A stretch of DNA of 37,547 nucleotides from Candidatus Parcubacteria bacterium (lineage in GTDB: Bacteria > Patescibacteriota > Minisyncoccia > Phycocordibacterales > JAACPR01), in contig JAACPR010000007.1 in NCBI GenBank assembly GCA_009995365.1, forward strand, positions 1 through 37,547, written 5' to 3'. The notes under the pieces were generated by a model. It was given only the letters and a program-made list of their open reading frames with translations. It searched no databases and was not told where the DNA came from. Shown in pieces: positions 9,075 to 17,315 of this stretch; within the stretch, counting starts at the first letter, position 1; every line of letters begins with the position of its first letter. The position numbers were made by a program, and so were the translations under genes.

Positions 9075-9476
9075 ATGAAAAAAGGATACAAACAAAATAT
9101 AGAAAAATTAACAGTTGAAAATAATAATTTTAGAAAAGTCGAGTATACAGGCGAACAATTACAACTAGTCCTAATGTCTTTAAAACCAGGAGAGGATATT
9201 GGTTCTGAAATTCACCCTGAAAACGATCAATTCTTTCGTTTTGATGCAGGTAGTGGAAAAGTCGTAATCAACGAGACAGAATACGAAGTAGCGGACGGCG
9301 ATGCGGTTATTGTTCCAAAAGGAGCAGAGCATAATGTGGTTAATACTTCTGAAGCAGAAGATTTAAAATTCTACACAATTTACGCTCCATCTCATCACAA
9401 AGACGGCATTGTTAGAGAAACAAAACAAGAGGCGTTAGATAATGAAGAAGATTTTGATGGAACTACAACTGAATAG
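9075..9476 (+). CDS. cupin domain-containing protein
   Basis: MSLKPGEDIGSEIHPENDQFFRFDAGSGKVVINETEYEVADGDAVIVPKGAEHNV: two cupin motifs. Confidence 0.92.
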   Translation: MKKGYKQNIEKLTVENNNFRKVEYTGEQLQLVLMSLKPGEDIGSEIHPENDQFFRFDAGSGKVVINETEYEVADGDAVIVPKGAEHNVVNTSEAEDLKFYTIYAPSHHKDGIVRETKQEALDNEEDFDGTTTE

Positions 9477-9511
9477 TTTGAACCAATAGAAAAATGCTTT
9501 ATAATAAAGAT

Positions 9512-9865
9512 ATGACTATTTTTCACTGGATCATATCAACTTTTTCAATATTAGTGGCAGCGTATCTGTTGCCGGGTGTTAGTGTTACCTTGTTAGGTGC
9601 ATTGGTCCTATCGATTGTTCTAGGAATAATCAACATGTTTATCAAGCCACTAATTTTTATTCTAACTTTGCCGATTAATATTTTGACTCTGGGGTTGTTT
9701 TCACTAGTTATCAATGCGCTTTTGATAATGTTAGCAGCAATAATTGTCCCAGATTTCTCAGTTGCAGGATTTTGGACTGCATTATTTTTCTCAATCGTTC
9801 TTTCTTTAGTTAATACATTTTTTGTAAGAACAACTACAGCAAAGAGAGAAGTAAACGAAAAATAA
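9512..9865 (+). CDS. phage holin family / YvlD-like 4-TM membrane protein
   Basis: Hydrophobic; LGIINMFIKPLIFILTLPINILTLGLFSLVINALLIMLAA typical of this family; TATAAT 6 nt before ATG. Confidence 0.85.
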   Translation: MTIFHWIISTFSILVAAYLLPGVSVTLLGALVLSIVLGIINMFIKPLIFILTLPINILTLGLFSLVINALLIMLAAIIVPDFSVAGFWTALFFSIVLSLVNTFFVRTTTAKREVNEK

Positions 9866-9904
9866 CTTTACCTATTTCCTCAATAGTGTAAGCTACGAGT
9901 CTAT

Positions 9905-11401
9905 ATGCCACGAAATGCAGGAATAATAACTTTTGACGAAGTGTCCTATGAATACGATGCAAACAGCCCGGTTCTAGTCGAGGCTAGTTTTTCTGTGCGT
10001 CGTGGAGCGAAACTTACCCTAATGGGACAAAATGGTGCAGGGAAAAGCACGCTTTTCAATTTGATAATGGGTGAGCTGGAGCCAGATGAAGGTCAAGTCA
10101 ATATTATGCACAACACTAGTATTGCTATTTCTCGTCAGGTTATTCCACGAGACGAGCTTGAATTAACAGTTAGAGATTTCTTTCAAAAATGTTTCAAGGA
10201 AACTGTTTATGCAATTGATCCAAAAATTGATGAAGTTCTGGAAATCATTAACTTGCAACCTGAAGACAAAGAGATTGCTGATTCATTCAAAGATAGATTG
10301 GTAGGAAGTTTTTCTGGTGGGCAACAGGCACGACTACTTCTCGCCTCTGCTTTGATTCAAAAGCCGGATGTTTTACTTCTTGATGAGCCAACTAACAATT
10401 TAGACAAAGAGGGGATCGCGCACCTAACAGATTTTTTGAAAAAATATAATAAAACTGTTGTGGTTATTTCTCACGATGCTGATTTTTTGAATGCTTTTAC
10501 CGAAGGGGTTTTGTATTTAAATGTTCAAACTAGAGCTATTGAAAAATACGATGGTAATTATTTTGATGTTATAAAAGAAATTACTGCTCAGGTTGAAAAG
10601 GAAAAGCGAAAAAACGCTCAACTAGAAAAAGAAATTCAAGCTAACAAAGACAAGGCTAACTTTTTCGCTAACAAGGGAGGGCAGATGAGAATGGTTGCCA
10701 AGAGAATGCGTAACAAGGTTGAAGAATACGAAGAAAATAAAGTCGATGTTAGAAAAGAGGACAAGACAATTCGCCCTTTTACAATCCCTGTCCAGCAAGG
10801 AATTCCACTCGAGGTTTTGAAATTAAAATCTTATAAAGTAGTTGTTGACCATAAACCTCAGGAAGTTAAGTGTGATCTGGTCTTGAATCGCCAAGAGAAA
10901 TTGCAAATTGTCGGTCCAAATGGTATTGGCAAGACAACCCTATTAGAGACTTTTGCTACTAAAGATTCTGACGGAAAAGAAGTCGCTGAAGGAGTTCAAA
11001 TCGGATATTACCGTCAGGACTTTTCAAACCTTGATTTTGAACAAACAGTTTACGATTGTCTGATGTCTGTCACAAAAAATAAATCAGAAGAGGATATGCG
11101 CTCTGTCGCTGCTGGATTTTTAATCACCAAAGATGTCATCAGAACCAAAATCGGACTTTTGTCAGAAGGACAAAAAGGATTGGTGGCTTTTGCTAGGCTT
11201 GTTTTATTACAGCCCGGCCTATTAGTTTTGGACGAACCAACAAATCATATTAATTTCAGACACATTCCCGTAATTGCCAAAGCACTAGACGAATACAAAG
11301 GTGCGATGATTATCGTCTCTCATGTTCCAGAATTTATCAAACAAATCAAAATAGATAACACACTGGATTTGAGTAAAAACATTCCAAAGCTGAAAAAATA
11401 A
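9905..11401 (+). CDS. ABC-F family ATP-binding protein
   Basis: Two NBDs (GQNGAGKST, FSGGQQARL, LLLDEPTNNLD; GPNGIGKTT, LSEGQKG, LVLDEPTNHIN), charged interdomain linker, no TM domain. Confidence 0.92.
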   Translation: MPRNAGIITFDEVSYEYDANSPVLVEASFSVRRGAKLTLMGQNGAGKSTLFNLIMGELEPDEGQVNIMHNTSIAISRQVIPRDELELTVRDFFQKCFKETVYAIDPKIDEVLEIINLQPEDKEIADSFKDRLVGSFSGGQQARLLLASALIQKPDVLLLDEPTNNLDKEGIAHLTDFLKKYNKTVVVISHDADFLNAFTEGVLYLNVQTRAIEKYDGNYFDVIKEITAQVEKEKRKNAQLEKEIQANKDKANFFANKGGQMRMVAKRMRNKVEEYEENKVDVRKEDKTIRPFTIPVQQGIPLEVLKLKSYKVVVDHKPQEVKCDLVLNRQEKLQIVGPNGIGKTTLLETFATKDSDGKEVAEGVQIGYYRQDFSNLDFEQTVYDCLMSVTKNKSEEDMRSVAAGFLITKDVIRTKIGLLSEGQKGLVAFARLVLLQPGLLVLDEPTNHINFRHIPVIAKALDEYKGAMIIVSHVPEFIKQIKIDNTLDLSKNIPKLKK

Positions 11402-11421
11402 ATTAGTGGTATAATTTTTAC

Positions 11422-11781
11422 ATGAAAAAGTTTTTAAATATTTTCTTTGTAACACTTGGGGTGATTTTCTTTATTATTATTTTAGTAGCGGCGTATTTCT
11501 ACATCACAGATCCTTTGAATTTAAAGCCATTGATATTTGGTGATGAAACTGAAACCGTTGGTGCCTCTAGTTCAGCAGAAACTTCAAATCCGACCTTGTC
11601 AGAATCACAAGAAAAGGCTCTAGATAAATTCGGAATTGACCCTAATGATGTTCCCAGCGAATTTACTCCAGAACAAGAGGCCTGTTTTGAAGCAGAACTT
11701 GGTGAAGATAGGGTAGCTGAGATAAAAGCCGGTGATTCACCAACTGCGATTGAGTATTTAAAGGCACGAGATTGCATCTAG
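11422..11781 (+). CDS. hypothetical single-TM/secreted protein
   Basis: 119 aa with N-terminal TM helix; extended -10 TGGTATAAT immediately upstream. Confidence 0.75.
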   Translation: MKKFLNIFFVTLGVIFFIIILVAAYFYITDPLNLKPLIFGDETETVGASSSAETSNPTLSESQEKALDKFGIDPNDVPSEFTPEQEACFEAELGEDRVAEIKAGDSPTAIEYLKARDCI

Positions 11782-11845
11782 TTTTAGTGGTATAATTAAA
11801 TTGTCGATAGATAATCGGTTATTAAAATTTAATTAATTTATCATT

Positions 11846-12889
11846 ATGAAAAAAACATTACTAATTCCTTTACTTGTGTTGATGCTATTTGCAACACCAG
11901 TAATGGCTCAAGAAGATACATTGCCAGAAGCTGGAACTACACCAGCTAGTCCATTTTATTTCGCAGAGCGTTTCTTTGAAGGTGTTGGAACTTTCTTCAC
12001 TTTTGGAAATTCTGCTAAAGCAGAGCGTTATTTAAATCTTGCAGAAGAGCGCTTGGCTGAAGCAAGAGAGCTTGCTGAAGAAGGTGACGAGCGTGCTGAA
12101 AGAGCAGTAGAGAGATACGAAGAGCAAGTAGCCAAAGCAAAAGAGCGTGCAGAGAGAACTGGCGAAGTCGATTTAGAAGCAACAGTAGCAGATGCAACAA
12201 CAAAACATCTGTCCGCACTAGATCAAGTTCTTGAAAGAGTTCCAGAGCAAGCTAGAGCATCTATTGAAGCAGCTAAAGAGCGTTCTATGAATGGTCAGCT
12301 TGAATCATTGCGTGGGTTAGTAGAAAGAGATCCAGAAAGAGCGGTAGAAATTTATGATCGCGCAGCTGAAGGTCGTCTTCGCGCAGTAGAAGCACGAGCT
12401 AATCGTGGCGGCGCAGAAGGTGACGAAGAGGATACAGAAGATGCAGAGGATGCCGAAGAAGCTCTTGAAGAGTTTGAAAAATATTCAGAATTTGGTCGTG
12501 AAATATCAAATATTGCACAAGGACTTCAAACAGGGGAAACAACTGTAGAAGAGCTTGTTGAAAGAGCAACTTCACGCCACCAAGAAATTCTTTCTGGAGT
12601 TCGTGAAAGAGTTCCAGAACAAGCGAGAGAAGGTATTGATCGTGCTATGGATAATTCTAGAATGGCTGATCGTCCGTCAGCAGAAAGGGGACAGTCAGAA
12701 AATTCTAATATTCCTGAGAGGGCACAAAATAGAAACTCATTAGGCTCAGATGAAACTGAAGCTGAAACTGAAGACGCTGATGTTGAATCTATTGATGAGG
12801 ATGACGACGATGACGGTATTTCAACAGAAGTTGAACAAAGAGCTGGAAACGTGTCAGATAATGCTGGTCCAGAAAATAGAAGACGATAG
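11846..12889 (+). CDS. DUF5667-like secreted protein with acidic C-terminal tail
   Basis: Signal peptide; LPEAGTTPASPFYFAERFFEGVGTFFTFGNSAKAERYLNLAEERLAEARELAEEG; D/E-rich tail. Confidence 0.85.
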   Translation: MKKTLLIPLLVLMLFATPVMAQEDTLPEAGTTPASPFYFAERFFEGVGTFFTFGNSAKAERYLNLAEERLAEARELAEEGDERAERAVERYEEQVAKAKERAERTGEVDLEATVADATTKHLSALDQVLERVPEQARASIEAAKERSMNGQLESLRGLVERDPERAVEIYDRAAEGRLRAVEARANRGGAEGDEEDTEDAEDAEEALEEFEKYSEFGREISNIAQGLQTGETTVEELVERATSRHQEILSGVRERVPEQAREGIDRAMDNSRMADRPSAERGQSENSNIPERAQNRNSLGSDETEAETEDADVESIDEDDDDDGISTEVEQRAGNVSDNAGPENRRR

Positions 12890-12913
12890 AGAATAAAATA
12901 ACCAAATAAAACG

Positions 12914-12954
12914 AAGCAATAAAAAAACACCGCCTAGGTGTTTTTTTATTGCTT
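12914..12954. terminator. strong, possibly bidirectional intrinsic terminator
   Basis: 18-bp perfect inverted repeat AAGCAATAAAAAAACACC-gccta-GGTGTTTTTTTATTGCTT. Confidence 0.92.
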
Positions 12955-13000
12955 AAAAAGATTGTGTTATAATTTTTTGTATAAATTAATATCAAAAGAT

Positions 13001-13747
13001 ATGTCAAAAAAAGCAAAAATATATAGGATGGTCATACCTGGTAAACATATTTGCCCATATGGGGTTAAGTCGCTTCGTCTTTTAAAAAAACACGGTTATG
13101 AGGTTGAAGATATACATTTAAAAACCAAGAAGGAAACAGAGCAATTCAAAAAAGAAAATAATTTTGAGGATACACCTCGAATTTATATCAATGGTGAACA
13201 CATCGGTAATGATGATGATTTGGCAGAATTTCTCGGTTACGAGGTTCCAGACGAGAACAAGAAAACTTACAGGCCTGTTATAGCTATTTTCTCAGTCGCT
13301 TTTTTGCTGTCGTTAGTAATCAATTTTATAATCAATTGGTCTGAGGGGTGGTGGATGATCTTTCCAAATTTTATTGCAATCTCAATGATATTGCTTGCTC
13401 TACAAAAACTTCAGAATACTGAATCATTCTCGATAATGTTTTTGGGTTATGATTTGCTGTCTCAAAAATGGGTTCCGTATTCATATCTGTATCCTTATTT
13501 TGAGTTGATAGCGGGTGTATTGATGTTGGCTGGTATCTTGGACTACATTTCAATTCCAATTGCTATGTTGATAGGTTTAGCTGGATCGATTTCAGTTTTC
13601 AAGGCGGTTTATATTGATAAACGGGAGTTGAAATGCGCGTGTGTCGGGGGCGACTCAAACACACCATTAGGATTTGTCTCTTTGACTGAAAATGTAATGA
13701 TGATTGTTATATCTATCTGGATGATAGTAGAGAATTTAATTTTCTAA
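13001..13747 (+). CDS. glutaredoxin domain fused to MauE/DoxX-like membrane domain
   Basis: N-terminal glutaredoxin-like fold (GKHICPYGVKSLRLLKKHGYEVEDIHL...DTPRIYINGEHIG) followed by 4-TM MauE-like region ending in KCACVGG; ATG 13001 avoids overlap with the terminator. Confidence 0.82.
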   Translation: MSKKAKIYRMVIPGKHICPYGVKSLRLLKKHGYEVEDIHLKTKKETEQFKKENNFEDTPRIYINGEHIGNDDDLAEFLGYEVPDENKKTYRPVIAIFSVAFLLSLVINFIINWSEGWWMIFPNFIAISMILLALQKLQNTESFSIMFLGYDLLSQKWVPYSYLYPYFELIAGVLMLAGILDYISIPIAMLIGLAGSISVFKAVYIDKRELKCACVGGDSNTPLGFVSLTENVMMIVISIWMIVENLIF

Positions 13748-13773
13748 ATATAGTGGTAGAATATACCAACGAA

Positions 13774-14136
13774 ATGAAAAAAAAGTTTAATAAAATATTT
13801 TTGTTGTTTTTATCGCTAGTGATTGTTACAGCAGGAATTTTTTGCTATCAAGGCACTCAGAAAATGAACACTCACTGCATGAGCGAATCTAGTTCAATGT
13901 GGTGTGGTGATATTGCAGAGCATGGAACAATTATTTCAGCTACGATTTTAGCTACTTTTTCTTTGATGATTTTACCGGCAATTTTTCTAGGTCGCAGAAG
14001 GGCTAATTTTCTATTCAAGATGCTTAGCGAAATTAATCTATCGAGAGGCGAACCTAAGATATTAAGGTGGCAACTAATAATAACTCCATTTAAACAAGCT
14101 TTGAAAAGAGGGATAATTCACCCAAGCATACCGTAA
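13774..14136 (+). CDS. hypothetical membrane protein
   Basis: Two hydrophobic helices flanking a Cys/Met/His-containing loop (KMNTHCMSESSSMWCGDIAEHG). Confidence 0.65.
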   Translation: MKKKFNKIFLLFLSLVIVTAGIFCYQGTQKMNTHCMSESSSMWCGDIAEHGTIISATILATFSLMILPAIFLGRRRANFLFKMLSEINLSRGEPKILRWQLIITPFKQALKRGIIHPSIP

Positions 14137-14189
14137 TAGCTTATTTTAATTTTTATTAAAAACTTACTAAATTAAATTAAAATAAAAAA

Positions 14190-14603
14190 ATGAAAAATAA
14201 TGTATTAACAATTAGTTTATTGACACTAATTATAGGTTTACTCGTAGGTTATGTATTAGGTAACAATAACTATCCATATCAAATGCAGGAAATGCACGAT
14301 GAAATGATGGATAATTCGCACGCTTTAGAGGAACACGATGAAGAAATAATATCAAGTGACGGTGCAATGCAACATGCCATGGAAGAGATGATGTTGGATT
14401 TTAGAGGAAAGACTGGAGAAGAATATGAAAAAGCCTTTCTGAAGGGTATGATTGTTCATCATATAGGTGCAATTGAAATGGCAGAGCAATTACTAGAAGA
14501 AACTGACAGACCAGAACTTGTGAAAATGGCAAATGATATTATAACTGTTCAAAATAAAGAAGTTGATATTATGAAAGCTTGGTTAGATCAATGGTATAAC
14601 TAA
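14190..14603 (+). CDS. DUF305 domain-containing protein
   Basis: FLKGMIVHHIGAIEMAEQLLEETDRPELVKMANDIITVQNKEVDIMKAWL is the DUF305 core; Met/His-rich N-terminal part. Confidence 0.92.
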   Translation: MKNNVLTISLLTLIIGLLVGYVLGNNNYPYQMQEMHDEMMDNSHALEEHDEEIISSDGAMQHAMEEMMLDFRGKTGEEYEKAFLKGMIVHHIGAIEMAEQLLEETDRPELVKMANDIITVQNKEVDIMKAWLDQWYN

Positions 14604-14611
14604 TATAAATT

Positions 14612-15091
14612 ATGACTAATAAAATATTACCAAGTGTCCTAGTTGTTGTGCTGATAGGCACGCTTGTCTGGATGACAAACGACAGGCAAACAGTATCAAA
14701 TGAAATCGCAACTGAATCCAATAATATAGAAATGACAGTATATAAATCTCCATATTGTGGATGTTGTGGTAAGTGGAGCTCTTATATGGAGGAGTTCGGC
14801 TATAGTGTTGAAAACATCAATGTTCAAGATCTCTCTACTGTTAAAGAAGAACATGGTGTTCCTTATGAATTAGAAAGTTGCCATACTACTATTGTCGACG
14901 GATATGTTGTAGAAGGGCATATACCGAACGAAGCAGTTCAGAAATTATTATCTGAAGAGCCTGACATAAAGGGAATAGGAATGGCTGGAATGCCAAGTGG
15001 TTCACCTGGAATGCCAGGACCAAAAGAAGATTTCTTAATCTATGAAATAAATCATGACGGAACAAAAGGAGATATGTTCATGAGATTATAA
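14612..15091 (+). CDS. DUF411 domain-containing metal-binding protein
   Basis: MTVYKSPYCGCCGKWSSYMEEFGYSV...ESCHTTIVDGYVVEGHIPNEAVQKLL: DUF411 CxCC and CH motifs. Confidence 0.93.
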   Translation: MTNKILPSVLVVVLIGTLVWMTNDRQTVSNEIATESNNIEMTVYKSPYCGCCGKWSSYMEEFGYSVENINVQDLSTVKEEHGVPYELESCHTTIVDGYVVEGHIPNEAVQKLLSEEPDIKGIGMAGMPSGSPGMPGPKEDFLIYEINHDGTKGDMFMRL

Positions 15092-15121
15092 GTAGATTGA
15101 ATTAATAATCAGAACAACTAG

Positions 15122-15152
15122 AAAAATGCGCTCATTTATGGGCGCATTTTTT
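15122..15152 (+). terminator. intrinsic terminator
   Basis: AAAAATGCGC-tcatttatgg-GCGCATTTTTT. Confidence 0.85.
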
Positions 15153-15231
15153 CAGTCTTTTTTTCTTCGCAATGACCAAGCTTTATTAATATGTTATAAA
15201 TTAAAATATATTAATATTTAATCGACTTATC

Positions 15232-15726
15232 ATGAAAAAAATAGCAGTAGTATTAGGAACCGCAAGAGAAAATAATTTTTCTGAAAAAGTGGCAAAAATC
15301 GTAGATGATTCTTTGCAAAAAAGAGAAATTGAGACTAAATATGTAGATGTCTCTGATCATTTATTTGGTAAGTCCGTTTCTTCAGATAATGAAGTAGTAG
15401 GAAAATGGGCAGAAATAATAGACGAAGTCGAAGGTGTTATCTTCGTTGCGCCAGAATACAACCACTCCTATCCTGGTGAATTAAAAATTCTAATAGATTC
15501 TCTCTATGATGAATATAAAGGAAAAGTGGCAGGTGTTGTAAGCATTTCTGCCGGACAATATGGCGGAGTAAGGTTAGCTGATAAGCTAAAAGATCTATTA
15601 CATACCGTGAATTTCAAATTAGTCCACAGCGAAGTTAATGTTTCAGGCGTTCAAAAAGAAATAGATGAAGAAAAAATTAATAAACATCTTGAAACACTTG
15701 TCGCTGAGATGAATTCTTTAGTTTAG
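15232..15726 (+). CDS. NAD(P)H-dependent FMN reductase-like flavoprotein
   Basis: VVLGTARENNFSEKVAK, VIFVAPEYNHSYPGELKILIDSL, SISAGQYGGVRLADKL: flavodoxin-like FMN_red family. Confidence 0.88.
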   Translation: MKKIAVVLGTARENNFSEKVAKIVDDSLQKREIETKYVDVSDHLFGKSVSSDNEVVGKWAEIIDEVEGVIFVAPEYNHSYPGELKILIDSLYDEYKGKVAGVVSISAGQYGGVRLADKLKDLLHTVNFKLVHSEVNVSGVQKEIDEEKINKHLETLVAEMNSLV

Positions 15727-15765
15727 ATGATGTAATCTAAATTATAAATGGTGCTTACAAAAATT

Positions 15766-17073
15766 TTATTTATTTCCGCTAACAAAAGTCAGAGCTTCAC
15801 CTTTTTTATCACCTCTACCAGTTCTACCAATACGGTGAACATAATCTTCGAAGGTTCCAGGTAAATCGTAGTTGATTACATGAGATACATCGTTAACATG
15901 AATTCCTCTAGCCGCAACATCAGTTGCAGTTAGGACTTTAACTTTCCCGTTTTTGAAATTATTCAAAGCACGCTGTCTTTGTTGATGGTTTTTATTTCCG
16001 TGAATTGATTCAGAACTAATACCCGAACTATTTAATTGTTTTGATAGTTTCTCTACGCTGTGTTTCATTGACCCGAAAATAATAACTCTTTGGTATTGTT
16101 GTTCATTCAAAAGAGAAGACAACTTTTCAAATTTGTCATTTGGACCATGATAGACAACATCCTGTTTGATACTGTTTGTAACATCTTTTTTCTTTACAGA
16201 AATAATAGTTGGATTTCTTAGAAAATCTCCGACAAGTTTATTTGTTCTGTCATCGATAGTTGCTGAGAAAAATAAAGTCTCTCTTTCTTTTGGAATGTTA
16301 CTAAGCAGGGTTTTAATTTGGTTAATGAATCCCATATCAAGCATTCGATCAGCTTCATCAAGAACAACCGCTGTAACTTTGGTTGTATCAAAATGTTTCT
16401 TCTCGTATAAATCGATCAGTCTCCCAGGTGTTCCAATAATAAAATGATTCTTTTTTCTTAGGCCATTTATTTGAGGACGAATATAAGCACCTCCAACACA
16501 AACAGTTGAAGAAAGTTTCTCTCGACCGATTAGTCCATAACTTAATCTTTGCAGTTCTTCTTCAATTTGAATAGCTAGCTCTCTGGTCGGTGTCATTATA
16601 AGAGTTTGCAAGTTCTTGTTTTGAAGTGTCTTTTGTATAAGTGGCAACAAAAAAGCCGCTGTCTTACCAGTTCCTGTTTCTGCAATACCGACAACATCTT
16701 TTCCTAAAAGAATTTCAGGAATGATTTGATCTTGGATTGGAGAAGGGTGAACTAATCCCATTTTGCTAAGTCTGTTTGTGATATTTTTATCAAAGCCAAA
16801 ATCAAAGAAAGTATGTTTTGGTTTGTAAACTTCTAGGATTTGTTCTACTGGGTTTTTGTTAATAAAAATAGATGGGTCAAATGAAGGACGTTTTTTCTTA
16901 GATCCTCTAGAGTTTTTTGAACCAAAACCACGTTTCTTTCCACCATTAAAACTACGACCACTACTGCTGGCCTGTTTATTATCCGGTTTTCTGTTTCGAT
17001 TGTTATGTCGAGATTCTTGTGATTTGTTGCGTTGAAATTTTCCACGCTGTGAAGTGTTTTTTTTATTATTCAT
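15766..17073 (-). CDS. DEAD-box RNA helicase
   Basis: AETGTGKTAAF, PTRELA, VLDEADRML, FSATI, HRIGRTGR motifs; basic Gly/Asn/Ser-rich N-terminal extension. Confidence 0.95.
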   Translation of the reverse strand: MNNKKNTSQRGKFQRNKSQESRHNNRNRKPDNKQASSSGRSFNGGKKRGFGSKNSRGSKKKRPSFDPSIFINKNPVEQILEVYKPKHTFFDFGFDKNITNRLSKMGLVHPSPIQDQIIPEILLGKDVVGIAETGTGKTAAFLLPLIQKTLQNKNLQTLIMTPTRELAIQIEEELQRLSYGLIGREKLSSTVCVGGAYIRPQINGLRKKNHFIIGTPGRLIDLYEKKHFDTTKVTAVVLDEADRMLDMGFINQIKTLLSNIPKERETLFFSATIDDRTNKLVGDFLRNPTIISVKKKDVTNSIKQDVVYHGPNDKFEKLSSLLNEQQYQRVIIFGSMKHSVEKLSKQLNSSGISSESIHGNKNHQQRQRALNNFKNGKVKVLTATDVAARGIHVNDVSHVINYDLPGTFEDYVHRIGRTGRGDKKGEALTFVSGNK

Positions 17074-17087
17074 ATATTAGGTTAGTA

Positions 17088-17109
17088 ACAGAACATTTAA
17101 GTGTTCTGT
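17088..17109 (-). other. near-perfect palindrome/hairpin upstream of helicase start
   Basis: ACAGAACATTTAAGTGTTCTGT, self-complementary except one T/G position pair. Confidence 0.55.
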
Positions 17110-17146
17110 GATTATTTAATGCAAATTATAATTATTTAGACTATAG

Positions 17147-17197
17147 ACAGGTCTGAACCTGTGGATATCCGCAGCCTCTGAGTTCTGCATAGATATC
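17147..17197. ncRNA. candidate structured RNA element (two adjacent hairpins)
   Basis: ACAGGT-ctga-ACCTGT, then GATATC-c-GCAG-cctctgagtt-CTGC-ata-GATATC; intergenic, no ORF. Confidence 0.4.
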
Positions 17198-17315
17198 AAA
17201 AGCCTGACTATAATGACATATATCACTTTAAAAGTCAAAAAAATTGCTATAAAATAAAGACATATGGATAAGTCATATTGCTTTTGAATTAAAAATAACG
17301 TAGTCTTAGTCTCTT

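Noticed and set aside
12015-12930. Antisense ORFs 12015-12218 and 12526-12930
   Set aside because: Mirror ORFs of a repetitive Glu/Ala-rich coding gene; low-complexity Leu/Ser translations, no motifs.
12938-13000. Upstream start of the glutaredoxin-MauE ORF at 12938
   Set aside because: It would place the start inside the 12914-12954 terminator; ATG 13001 gives a normal glutaredoxin N-terminus.
17147-17220. Folded intergenic sequence considered as a tRNA
   Set aside because: No acceptor stem/anticodon/T-loop arrangement (no GTTCRANNC with matching arms).
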